A stretch of DNA of 19,561 nt from Eubacterium sp. (GCA_014465955.1 JACTVT010000045.1:1-19561); one strand, 5' to 3'; numbered from the stretch's first letter, positions 7,264 to 14,287 are shown. Numbers and translations are program-made. The notes: generated from the letters alone by a model not told the origin.

Positions 7264-9687
7264 TTATTCAAAGGTGAACTCGTTGTTTTTGAAATCGACT
7301 GTGCATTTTGCGCCTTTGGCGATTTTATTTTCAAGCATAAGTTCAGATAACGGATCTTCGATTTTCTGCTGAATGGCACGGCGCAAAGGTCTTGCACCAT
7401 AGACCTTATCAAATCCTGCCTCGGCAATTGCAGTTACAGCCTCGGGTGTAAAATCAAGTTCAATTTCAAGTTCTGCAACGCGCTTTGTGAGCGACGAAAG
7501 CATACGCTTTGCAATCTCCTCAATATCTTTTTGCTCAAGCTGATTAAAGACGATTATTTCATCAATTCTGTTCAAAAACTCGGGCTTAAACGTTTTCTTT
7601 AAATCGCCCATAACAAGCGACTCAATATCATTATTTTCAGCGTTTTCGCCAAATCCGAGTGACGCTTTTTTATCAACAATTTTTGATGCGCCGACATTGG
7701 ACGTCATAATAATGATTGAATTTTTAAAAGACACTTTACGTCCCTGTGAATCTGTCAGAACGCCGTCTTCAAGAATCTGCAAAAGCATATTGAATACATC
7801 GGGATGAGCCTTTTCAATCTCATCAAAAAGTACTACAGAATACGGCTTTCTGCGGATTTTCTCTGTCAACTGTCCGCCTTCATCAAAGCCGACGTAACCC
7901 GGAGGCGAGCCGATAAGTTTAGACACAGTATGTTTTTCCATATACTCGCTCATATCAAGTTTTACAATGGCATCTTCGTTGCCGAACATCGTTTCTGCCA
8001 GCGTTTTGCAGAGTTCGGTTTTACCTACACCCGTGGGACCTAAGAAAATGAATGAGCCGAGCGGGCGGTTTGGATTTTTAAGACCTACCCTGCCCCTGCG
8101 GATTGCCCTTGCAACAGAAGATACTGCCTTATCCTGACCGACAATTCTTTCGTGCAGAATCTGCTCCATATTAAGCAGGCGTTCAGACTCTTCTTTTGTA
8201 AGTTGGGTTACAGGAATGCCTGACCACTGCGAAACAATGTTTGCGATATCCTCAACCTCTACCTGCTTTACATCGTGCGAAGAACTGTTTTTCCACTTCT
8301 CCTTTTCCTCATCAAGCAGGGTCTGAAGTTCATTTTCTTTATCCCTGATTTTAGCAGCATTTTCATAATCCTGACTTCTTACTGCACTCGTCTTTTCATC
8401 TTTAAGCCTTTTGATTTCAAGTTCCATTTCCTTTAAATTCGGCGGTGCTGTAAAGGCTTTAAGCCTTACACGAGAAGCCGCCTCGTCAATCAAATCTATG
8501 GCTTTATCGGGCAGATATCTGTCTGCAATATAGCGTGCACTCATTTTAACGGCATTTTCAATTGCCTCGTCGGTGATTTTAACCTTATGGTGAGCCTCAT
8601 ATCTGTCCCTAAGACCTTTCAGTATTTCAACTGCCTCTTCTTCTGTAGGTTCGCCTACAAGCACGCTTTGAAAACGACGCTCGAGTGCGGCGTCTTTTTC
8701 AATATTCTTTCTGTATTCATCTATGGTAGTTGCGCCGATAACCTGAATTTCGCCCCTTGCAAGCGACGGTTTCAGAATATTGGCGGCATCAACAGCACCC
8801 TCAGCAGCGCCTGCACCCATAATTGTGTGCACCTCGTCAATAAACAGGATTACATTGCCTGCATTTCTGACTTCATCCATAGCCTTTTTAATTCGCTCTT
8901 CAAAATCGCCCCTGTATTTTGTGCCTGCAACCATTGAAGTAAGGTCAAGCGAAACAATTTTTTTGCCTGCAAGCAGTTCGGGCACTTCATCTTTCACGAT
9001 TTTAAGGGCAAGACCTTCGGCAATTGCCGTTTTGCCGACGCCGGGTTCACCGATAAGGCACGGATTGTTTTTCGTTCTGCGTGACAGAATCTGAATAACC
9101 CTTTCAATTTCCTTATCCCTGCCGATAACAGGGTCAATTTTGCCCTGACCTGCAAGTTCAGTCAGATCCTTGCCGAATTCATCAAGCGTAGGCGTTGAAC
9201 TTTTGCCTTTTTTATTTTTAGGCGAATTATTTCTGAACTGTGATTCTGCTTTGCCGAGCGATGCGCCGACATCTTCAAGCAGACTTTCTTCATCGAAATT
9301 AAGAGCGTTCAAAAACTTAACTGCCGACGAATCGGACTCTCTTAAAAGCGCGATTAAAATATGCTCTGTGCCGACAAAAGAATTAAGCATACCTCTTGCA
9401 ATCTGGAAACTGATTTCAATAATTCTTTTTGCACGAGGTGTAAAATCATTGGGTGACAGTCTTGTAGGATTGCCGACGCCGATATTTTCCTCAATCAGAT
9501 TTTCGATTTTATCAAGCGTTACGCCTTTTTCATTTAAAATAAGTGCGCCGACACCTGTGCCCTCTTTTAAAAGACCGACTAAAATATGCTCTGTGCCGAC
9601 ATAATTATGACCGAAATTTTCAGCCGCTTTGATAGCAAGATTTAAAACATCATTTGCTTTTTGTGTAAAGTTTGTAAATCTGTACAT
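7264..9687 (-). CDS. clpC: ATP-dependent Clp protease ATP-binding subunit ClpC
   Basis: An 807-residue HSP100 unfoldase that feeds substrates to ClpP in the cytosol. Two Clp_N repeats occupy residues 1-145. The first AAA+ domain has Walker A GEPGVGKT (213-220) and Walker B VILFIDE (279-285). The middle coiled coil holds the UVR-type segment SQDYENAAKIRDKE (438-451), where McsA/MecA-type adaptors act. The second AAA+ domain has GPTGVGKT (550-557) and VVLFDE (618-623). The ClpP-docking tripeptide LGF is at 677-679. AGGAGG lies 8-9 nt before the ATG. It is the last gene of the ctsR operon, separated from mcsB by 160 bp containing a hairpin repeat; no CtsR site or clear promoter was found in that gap, so it probably relies on the ctsR promoter. 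Confidence 0.97.
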   Translation of the reverse strand: MYRFTNFTQKANDVLNLAIKAAENFGHNYVGTEHILVGLLKEGTGVGALILNEKGVTLDKIENLIEENIGVGNPTRLSPNDFTPRAKRIIEISFQIARGMLNSFVGTEHILIALLRESDSSAVKFLNALNFDEESLLEDVGASLGKAESQFRNNSPKNKKGKSSTPTLDEFGKDLTELAGQGKIDPVIGRDKEIERVIQILSRRTKNNPCLIGEPGVGKTAIAEGLALKIVKDEVPELLAGKKIVSLDLTSMVAGTKYRGDFEERIKKAMDEVRNAGNVILFIDEVHTIMGAGAAEGAVDAANILKPSLARGEIQVIGATTIDEYRKNIEKDAALERRFQSVLVGEPTEEEAVEILKGLRDRYEAHHKVKITDEAIENAVKMSARYIADRYLPDKAIDLIDEAASRVRLKAFTAPPNLKEMELEIKRLKDEKTSAVRSQDYENAAKIRDKENELQTLLDEEKEKWKNSSSHDVKQVEVEDIANIVSQWSGIPVTQLTKEESERLLNMEQILHERIVGQDKAVSSVARAIRRGRVGLKNPNRPLGSFIFLGPTGVGKTELCKTLAETMFGNEDAIVKLDMSEYMEKHTVSKLIGSPPGYVGFDEGGQLTEKIRRKPYSVVLFDEIEKAHPDVFNMLLQILEDGVLTDSQGRKVSFKNSIIIMTSNVGASKIVDKKASLGFGENAENNDIESLVMGDLKKTFKPEFLNRIDEIIVFNQLEQKDIEEIAKRMLSSLTKRVAELEIELDFTPEAVTAIAEAGFDKVYGARPLRRAIQQKIEDPLSELMLENKIAKGAKCTVDFKNNEFTFE

Positions 9688-9742
9688 ATTTATTCCTCCT
9701 AAAGCAAAGAGATTTCATACTGCAATAAAGCATTTATATTTA

Positions 9743-9830
9743 CGGGAGGGCACAGACTGGTACACAGCCGTCCCCCTTTGTCACTTTCGTGACATTTCCC
9801 CCACACCGTGGGGGAATCTTCCTCCCCTGC
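9743..9830. repeat. Long-form intergenic hairpin repeat, copy B
   Basis: The ends GGGAGGG (9744-9750) and CCTCCCC (9821-9827) pair. Inside are GTCAC/GTGAC (9780-9793) and CCCCCAC/GTGGGGG (9798-9814) joined by ATTT. It has the same order of elements as copy A (99-185) but different stem bases. It lies wholly between mcsB and clpC, inside the operon. Confidence 0.8.
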
Positions 9831-9847
9831 AAAAAATATTCTCTTTG

Positions 9848-10840
9848 CTATTCTAATTTTTCTCTGACAAGATTTGCTCTGAGTTTCGGTGCAAGTTCAG
9901 GTTCTTCCTCACTGTTATAATCCGAAAGCAATGTGCCGTCGGCAGAATTATGTATAAGATAGCCAATACTATGCATATCCATATCAAAAACACCGATTGC
10001 CGTGCCTAAACGGACATTTGAAATCAAATCAAGGAACTCACCGAATTCAAGTTTTCTTGCCATTTTCAGCGTGCCTGCACTGCGGTAAAGAATATCTTCC
10101 CACTGCTCACTGCTTTTAATAACATCACGCAGGGCACGCTCACGTTTAATAATCTGGTTTGCAACGGCAGTTATATTATCAAGTGCCGATTTTTCGGTAA
10201 TTCCGAGTGAAATCTGATTTGAGAGCAGATAAAATGCACCTTTTTCACCATAAAGTTTTCTTAATGACAAGCCGAGTTTGCCTACCATTGAGGTCAAGCC
10301 CTCAATTGCGTGATTGGCTTTAAGTGCAGGCAAATGAAGTCCGACAGAAACCTTTAAACCTGTGCCCAGATTCATAGGGCTTGCGGTTAAAAATCCGAGT
10401 TTGTCATCAAAAGCAATTTTCATATTATTTATGAAAACGTTATCAACCTTGTCTGCTTTTTTATACGCCGCATCTGTGTTCAGACCCGCCTCAAAAGCAG
10501 TAATTCTGATATGATCCTCTTCACAAAGCATTATGGAAATATCCTCTTTTGAGGACAGCAGAAACGCTCCGCTTTCTGCCGCAAATTCAGGGCTGATATA
10601 CTGCTTTTCGGCAAAAGACAGCGCCTTAATCTGCGATGCATTTGACAAATCAACAAGGCTGAAATCGCCTGCCAAATCCGAATTTTTAATTGAGGCATAC
10701 AGTTTTTTAACCGTGTTGCGCTTTATTTCTCTGCTCATTTTGCTTTTAAACGGAACATCGCTTAAATTTCTTGCAAGGCGGACTCTTGTAAATAATGCAA
10801 CGTCATTATCGTTGCCCTTGCCGTTAAACCATTTTTCCAT
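9848..10840 (-). CDS. mcsB: Protein arginine kinase McsB, atypical
   Basis: A 330-residue phosphagen-kinase-fold protein (about 360 in Bacillus). Family features are RVRLARNL (19-26), the catalytic-acid region LCEEDHIRI (105-113; Glu107/Glu108), NLGTGLKVSVGLHLP (157-171) and NVRLGTAIG (275-283). In its family it phosphorylates arginines on CtsR and on proteins destined for ClpCP. Two departures are seen. The phosphagen-kinase CPTNxGT Cys is Ser154 (SPMNLGT, codon AGC), and the C-terminal RDxxRA phospho-arginine motif reads PKLRA without the Arg-Asp. It starts 5 nt after mcsA, and the end of mcsA (GAG GGG TAA) provides its ribosome binding site. Identity is secure from sequence and context; activity is less certain. 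Confidence 0.93.
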   Translation of the reverse strand: MEKWFNGKGNDNDVALFTRVRLARNLSDVPFKSKMSREIKRNTVKKLYASIKNSDLAGDFSLVDLSNASQIKALSFAEKQYISPEFAAESGAFLLSSKEDISIMLCEEDHIRITAFEAGLNTDAAYKKADKVDNVFINNMKIAFDDKLGFLTASPMNLGTGLKVSVGLHLPALKANHAIEGLTSMVGKLGLSLRKLYGEKGAFYLLSNQISLGITEKSALDNITAVANQIIKRERALRDVIKSSEQWEDILYRSAGTLKMARKLEFGEFLDLISNVRLGTAIGVFDMDMHSIGYLIHNSADGTLLSDYNSEEEPELAPKLRANLVREKLE

Positions 10841-10845
10841 CTTTG

Positions 10846-11349
10846 TTACCCCTCGTTCATCTCATTAATTTTATCTCTGAGAACGGCAGCGTCCTCAAAT
10901 CTCTGTTCTTTGATTGCAAGTTTCAAATCATTTTTCAGTTTGTCAAGTTCTGAAATTTCAGGCTCTGCCTCTTTTTCCTCGGTATAAGTTACATTTTTGC
11001 CGATATGCTTTGCATTACCGTGCATTTTCGTAATTGTCGGCTGAAGTCTGTCTTCAAACTTACTGTAACAGTTTGCACAACCGACCCTGCCGCTTTTAAC
11101 GATATCATTAAAGGTTGAACCGCAGTATTCGCAATGGTCTATACCGCTGAGAATATTCATTGCCGGAACACCTGCACCGAGGAAGTTGCCGAAAAATGTG
11201 TCATTGAAAAAACTTTCGGGTGAAAATTCTTCCATCACACCGAGTTCCCTTGCACAGTCACTGCAAAGATGCATTTCGGTAACATTTCCGTTTACATTCT
11301 TTTTAATATGTGTTGTTGCTTCATTATGATTACAATGCTGACATTTCAT
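10846..11349 (-). CDS. mcsA: McsA, zinc-binding activator of McsB
   Basis: A 167-residue cytosolic adaptor that in the family activates the McsB kinase and links it to ClpC and CtsR. Four Cys pairs of zinc type are visible: CQHC (3-6), CSDC (28-31), CEYC (73-76) and CANC (91-94). The C-terminal UVR motif spans about 133-165 (LKLAIKEQRFEDAAVLRDKI). Length is close to the family norm. AAAGGA lies about 11-13 nt before the ATG, a slightly long spacing. Second gene of the operon, between ctsR and mcsB. Confidence 0.95.
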   Translation of the reverse strand: MKCQHCNHNEATTHIKKNVNGNVTEMHLCSDCARELGVMEEFSPESFFNDTFFGNFLGAGVPAMNILSGIDHCEYCGSTFNDIVKSGRVGCANCYSKFEDRLQPTITKMHGNAKHIGKNVTYTEEKEAEPEISELDKLKNDLKLAIKEQRFEDAAVLRDKINEMNEG

Positions 11350-11391
11350 AAAAAAATCATCCTTTCAAATCATTGTCATAAATTTAAATTT

Positions 11392-11841
11392 TTAATCAAT
11401 ATAGGCAAGCAGCATCCTTTTCAACAGGCTTGCCCGAACCTGATTTTTAACTTCAGGCGCAACGCCTCTGAAATTTGCATCTGCCACGCCTGCCATTAAA
11501 ATTTTTGCGCTCTTCTCATCTATCATATTCTGATAGTTCAAATTATATATATGCGCGTTTGCAGTTCTTTCATCAATTTCATTGCCGATACTGTTTATCA
11601 GCGAAACAAAGGCGCTGCCCTTGGTATCTGCACGGGTAATGTAAATACAACCGCCGCCGCCTCGTCTGCTCTCAATTCTGTAACCCTGCTCGGGGGTAAA
11701 GCGAGAGGTGATTACATAATTAATCTGACTCGGCACACAGCCTATCCGTGACGCCAAATCGTTGCGCTGAATCTGAATCGTTTGCTGATTATCATCAAAC
11801 ATATCAAGAATCATATCAGCAATAAGGTCTGTCATTTTCAT
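11392..11841 (-). CDS. ctsR: CtsR, transcriptional repressor of class III heat-shock genes
   Basis: A 149-residue winged-helix repressor that binds tandem heptads upstream of clp genes and is released by heat or by McsB. The DNA-binding half contains LASRIGCVPSQINYVITSRF (about 29-48), and the heat-sensing, DNA-contacting wing is intact as ESRRGGGGCIYI. The C-terminal half is the dimerisation/ClpC-binding four-helix domain. Start 11841 is chosen because AAGGATG is about 12 nt upstream; a second ATG 6 nt downstream would be still further away. First gene of the operon and, from the operator sequence beside it, autoregulated. Confidence 0.96.
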   Translation of the reverse strand: MKMTDLIADMILDMFDDNQQTIQIQRNDLASRIGCVPSQINYVITSRFTPEQGYRIESRRGGGGCIYITRADTKGSAFVSLINSIGNEIDERTANAHIYNLNYQNMIDEKSAKILMAGVADANFRGVAPEVKNQVRASLLKRMLLAYID

Positions 11842-11890
11842 TTGATAATCACATCCTTTGATTTATTAAGCAAGAATGTCAAAATTTTAA

Positions 11891-11913
11891 TTTGACTTTG
11901 ACTTTCTTTGACT
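11891..11913 (-). promoter_or_regulatory. CtsR operator, proximal (three heptads)
   Basis: On the minus strand AGTCAAA-GAA-AGTCAAA (11913 to 11897) matches the CtsR consensus RGTCAAANANRGTCAAA exactly, and a third AGTCAAA follows, sharing one base (11897-11891). It lies just downstream of the -10, over the expected transcription start, where binding would block RNA polymerase. Confidence 0.9.
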
Positions 11914-11923
11914 TTCTGCTATC

Positions 11924-11952
11924 ATATTAGCACAAAGGTCAGGAAAAGTCAA
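11924..11952 (-). promoter_or_regulatory. Sigma-A promoter of the ctsR operon
   Basis: On the minus strand: TTGACT (11952-11947), a 17-bp spacer, and TAATAT (11929-11924). It is flanked on both sides by CtsR-type heptads. Confidence 0.85.
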
Positions 11953-11987
11953 TAGTTATTTTTAAAAATTTTTGACTTTTTCTGACT
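11937..11987. promoter_or_regulatory. Upstream CtsR-like half-site pairs
   Basis: Two further heptad pairs with the correct 3-bp gap are seen. GGTCAGG-AAA-AGTCAAT (11937-11953, plus-strand sense) overlaps the -35. AGTCAGA-AAA-AGTCAAA (11987-11971, minus-strand sense) lies upstream of the -35. Both are imperfect, so binding is inferred. Confidence 0.55.
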
Positions 11988-12048
11988 TTTAATTTTTTCA
12001 GGCAAATTCAGCAAATTGATAAAGCAATATTCACCCTGCTATTAAATC

Positions 12049-12080
12049 AAAAAGGTGCGCCCGAGCAACCCGAACGCACC
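12049..12080 (-). terminator. Intrinsic terminator after the Cys/Gly-rich peptide gene
   Basis: Reading leftward, GGTGCG (12080-12075) and CGCACC (12059-12054) form a GC-rich stem extended by G-U pairs, followed by TTTTT (12053-12049). It lies about 30 nt past the peptide stop and insulates the ctsR promoter. Confidence 0.75.
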
Positions 12081-12110
12081 CCCGATTTGCGCACTAATCA
12101 ATCAGTGTGA

Positions 12111-12242
12111 TTAGCAACCGCAGCCACAGCCATCGTTGTTACCACAACCACAACCGTTGTTGAAGCCACCGCAAAGAAGAAGGATTATGATGAGAATGAT
12201 AATCCAAGATGAACCGCAACCGTTATTGCAACCGCAACCCAT
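12111..12242 (-). CDS. 43-residue Cys/Gly-rich peptide with a hydrophobic core
   Basis: This short gene encodes MGCGCNNGCGSS, then an uninterrupted hydrophobic run of eleven residues (WIIILIIILLL, residues 13-23), then a tail of Cys-Gly repeats ending NNDGCGCGC. Eleven of the 43 residues (about) are Cys, in CGC or GCG context. A strong ribosome binding site, GGGAGG (12255-12250), is 7 nt before the ATG, a terminator follows, and a promoter candidate precedes it, so it is a self-contained gene. Short Clostridia peptides of this look are sometimes labelled 'chorion class high-cysteine' proteins by resemblance to insect chorion repeats. Function is unknown; a spore-coat or envelope cross-linked peptide is my inference. 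Confidence 0.85.
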   Translation of the reverse strand: MGCGCNNGCGSSWIIILIIILLLCGGFNNGCGCGNNDGCGCGC

Positions 12243-12270
12243 AGCGTAACCTCCCTTCGCTTTTCTAAAC

Positions 12271-12299
12271 TATCCTATGATAAACCGAAGGAAGTGTTA
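12271..12299 (-). promoter_or_regulatory. Possible sporulation-type (sigma-K-like) promoter
   Basis: On the minus strand: TAAC (12299-12296), 16 bp, then CATAGGATA (12279-12271), which fits the Bacillus sigma-K pattern HMAC-N14-16-CATANNNTA. No good sigma-A promoter is visible nearby. The motif is short, so chance is a real alternative. Confidence 0.35.
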
Positions 12300-12309
12300 C
12301 AAAAATGAT

Positions 12310-12345
12310 AAAAAATAAAGCGGGGCAATATAATAATCACCCCAC
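12310..12345 (-). terminator. Intrinsic terminator for leftward transcription
   Basis: On the minus strand GTGGGG (12345-12340) pairs with CCCCGC (12325-12320) around a 14-nt loop, followed by TTTATTTTTT (12319-12310). It would end transcription coming from the SDR gene and the repeats downstream of it. Confidence 0.6.
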
Positions 12346-12365
12346 AAAAGCGTTTCTGTAATATT

Positions 12366-12468
12366 TTAGGGGCAGGTCTCTGTGCCTGCCCGTTTTATTG
12401 CAGTAATATAGTTGCGGGCGGATAATATCCGCCCCTTGAGATTGTAGGGACAATTCACGAATTGCCCG
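12366..12468. repeat. Cluster of short-form hairpin repeats
   Basis: Three units are seen: GGGCAGG/CCTGCCC (12370-12391), which on the minus strand reads like the CACAGAGA-type unit at 7156; GGGCGG/CCGCCC (12416-12434); and GTAGGGACAATT/AATTGCCCG (12444-12468), nearly identical to the unit at 7233-7260. Together with the neighbouring terminator and long copy C they fill the 317-bp gap between the Cys-rich peptide and the SDR gene. Confidence 0.7.
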
Positions 12469-12475
12469 TTTCGGT

Positions 12476-12564
12476 GCGTCGAGGACACTTTACGAGCTCC
12501 GTCCCTTTTTGTCGGCGATACCGACATTTCCCCAACACTGTAGAGGAATCTTCCGCACCCTACA
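12476..12564. repeat. Long-form intergenic hairpin repeat, copy C (degraded)
   Basis: GTCGG/CCGAC (12511-12525) is followed by ATTTCCCC, a partly broken second hairpin, and GAGGAATCTTCCGCACCCTAC, aligning with the 3' half of copies A and B. The terminal CCCTAC overlaps the TAG stop of the SDR gene. Confidence 0.7.
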
Positions 12565-13234
12565 CAATTACCATACCGCCGGAGACGGAGAGGGTTTCGC
12601 CCGTGATATAGTCATTTTCGGCGAGGAAGAGTGTGGCTTTTGCAATGTCAATACCTGTGCCGAGTCTGCCGAGAGGGACTTCGTCAATGAGTTCTGCCCT
12701 GTCAAACTGACTGTTCATTCGTGTATCAATTATACCCGGTGCGATACAATTTACCGTAATACCACTTGGCGCAAGTTCTTTAGCAAGTGCCTTTGTTAAG
12801 CCGATAACGCCTGCCTTGCTCATTGAATAAAGCGTTTCGCACGATGCGCCGATCTGCCCCCACATTGACGAAATATTTACAATTGCGCCGCTGTGATTTT
12901 TCACCATAAGCCGAACCGCCTCTTTTGAGCAGAAATAAACTGCCCGCTGATTAACAGCCATAAGCGTTTCGTAATCATTCTCGGTAACATCGTTTATCAT
13001 TTTAACAATGCTTATGCCTGCGTTATTTACAAGCAAATCAATGCTGCTGAAATTGCCGAAAAGTTTTTCAATTTCAGCAACACTGCTCAAATCACATTTT
13101 ATTTTATTAACGCCGTCATAATCAGGCAGCGTATTATTATATGTTATTGTTACATCATAACCGTGCTCGGAAAGATACAAAGCAACTGCCTTGCCTATTC
13201 CTGTTGCACCGCCTGTTACAAGTGCTTTTTTCAT
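12560..13234 (-). CDS. Short-chain dehydrogenase/reductase (SDR), FabG-like
   Basis: A 224-residue classical SDR. The nucleotide motif TGGATGIG is at residues 7-14, CDLS at 48-51, NNAG at 70-73, the catalytic Ser in NISSMWG (about 122-123), and YSMSK with Tyr136/Lys140. The C-terminus GETLSVSGGMVIV is typical. It is close to FabG (3-oxoacyl-ACP reductase) but slightly short (about 245 usual); a sugar or polyol dehydrogenase fits the GH43 neighbour equally well. Start 13234 (MKKALVTGG) is chosen because the fold begins there and a GGTGAT lies upstream; an in-frame ATG at 13279 lies on its own -35 element. The stop codon falls in a hairpin repeat. Confidence 0.88.
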   Translation of the reverse strand: MKKALVTGGATGIGKAVALYLSEHGYDVTITYNNTLPDYDGVNKIKCDLSSVAEIEKLFGNFSSIDLLVNNAGISIVKMINDVTENDYETLMAVNQRAVYFCSKEAVRLMVKNHSGAIVNISSMWGQIGASCETLYSMSKAGVIGLTKALAKELAPSGITVNCIAPGIIDTRMNSQFDRAELIDEVPLGRLGTGIDIAKATLFLAENDYITGETLSVSGGMVIV

Positions 13235-13250
13235 ACATATCACCAAAGAA

Positions 13251-13279
13251 ATATTAACATACTTTATTGAATTTTGCAA
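13251..13279 (-). promoter_or_regulatory. Sigma-A promoter of the SDR gene
   Basis: On the minus strand TTGCAA (13279-13274), 17 bp, TAATAT (13256-13251). It interleaves with the oppositely directed GH43 promoter. Confidence 0.7.
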
Positions 13280-13295
13280 TCAGATAGTATATAAT
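13267..13295 (+). promoter_or_regulatory. Sigma-A promoter of the GH43 gene
   Basis: TTGAAT (13267-13272), 17 bp, TATAAT (13290-13295). Transcription would begin near 13302, which rules out the in-frame TTG at 13295 as a start codon and supports the ATG at 13325. Confidence 0.75.
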
Positions 13296-13324
13296 TGAAA
13301 ACAACATTATTTACAGGTGAAACT

Positions 13325-14275
13325 ATGCACTTATTAAAAATTGACAAAGACAATTATATCGGACAGGCTGACCCGTTTATACTTAAAAGCGGCAGCAGAT
13401 ATTACATTTACACCACGGGGCACGACGCCGTTTATGCCTATCAGTCGGACAATTTATTTGACGGCTGGGAATTTTACGGCAAGGTGTTTGAATACACCGA
13501 AAAAGTTGAGGGTTACTGGGCACCGAGTGTAATTGAACTTGACGGAAAATTCTATATGTATAACAGTTTTGAATATATGAAAGACAAGGCTGACAAGGGC
13601 GGTCATCACCAGGCAATGTTCGTTTCGGTTGCAGACAATCCGCTCGGACCGTTCGGCAATGCAAAACAGATTTTACACCCGTTCAGCATTGATTCGCACA
13701 TTGTGCAGAACGAAAGCGGACTCTATCTTTTCTACTCCACAAACCGCTTTGAGGGCGACAGAATAGGCACATATATCGTTGTTGATAAAATGCTTGACCC
13801 TTTCACACCTGCAGGCAACCCCGTAACTGTTGTTGAACCCACGCTTGACGAGGATATTTTCAGGCGTGACAGGTACAAAAAAGGTCAGCACTGGCACACG
13901 ATTGAGGGAGCATTTTACTTTAAAGAGGGCGACTGGCAATACGTTATGTACTCGGGCAACTGCTACGAACAGCCGACATATTACATTGGCTATGCAAGGG
14001 CAAAAACAGATGAAACAGATTTAACCAAAATCAAATTTGAAAAATATCCTGATGAAAACACGTACCACCCTGTTTTAAAAGCAAACGAATTTGAAGAGGG
14101 CACGGGTCACCACTCCATGATTAAAGAAAACGACCAATGGTACGCAGTTTACCACGCTCGTGATTATGACGACGGACTCGGGGCAAGCAGTTTTGATGCA
14201 CGAAACGCAAGAATCTGCAAACTGAACGTTAAAGACGGCGTTATTACTGCCGAACGATACAAGGATCATATTTAA
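13325..14275 (+). CDS. Glycoside hydrolase family 43 (beta-xylosidase/arabinofuranosidase type)
   Basis: A 316-residue single-domain five-bladed propeller enzyme without signal peptide or carbohydrate-binding module, so cytoplasmic. The general base is Asp16 in QADPF, the WAP motif is at 65-67, the pKa-modulating Asp123 is in SIDSHIV, the general acid Glu194 is in TIEGAFYF, and His262/His263 in GTGHHSM matches the family's metal-site histidine region. GH43 enzymes invert configuration and remove xylose or arabinose from plant oligosaccharides; which one is not decidable here. AGGTGA lies 5-6 nt before the ATG. It is followed 12 nt later by a small unknown gene in the same direction and diverges from an SDR. 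Confidence 0.93.
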   Translation: MHLLKIDKDNYIGQADPFILKSGSRYYIYTTGHDAVYAYQSDNLFDGWEFYGKVFEYTEKVEGYWAPSVIELDGKFYMYNSFEYMKDKADKGGHHQAMFVSVADNPLGPFGNAKQILHPFSIDSHIVQNESGLYLFYSTNRFEGDRIGTYIVVDKMLDPFTPAGNPVTVVEPTLDEDIFRRDRYKKGQHWHTIEGAFYFKEGDWQYVMYSGNCYEQPTYYIGYARAKTDETDLTKIKFEKYPDENTYHPVLKANEFEEGTGHHSMIKENDQWYAVYHARDYDDGLGASSFDARNARICKLNVKDGVITAERYKDHI

Positions 14276-14287
14276 GGGGGAAAAACA

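Noticed and set aside
8780..9604. Long open frames on the plus strand opposite clpC
   Set aside because: They mirror clpC codon structure, have no ribosome binding sites and encode nothing recognisable, while clpC is intact on the other strand.
13295..13324. TTG start giving a GH43 protein ten residues longer
   Set aside because: The TTG overlaps the -10 TATAAT and lies upstream of the expected transcription start; the ATG at 13325 has AGGTGA before it.
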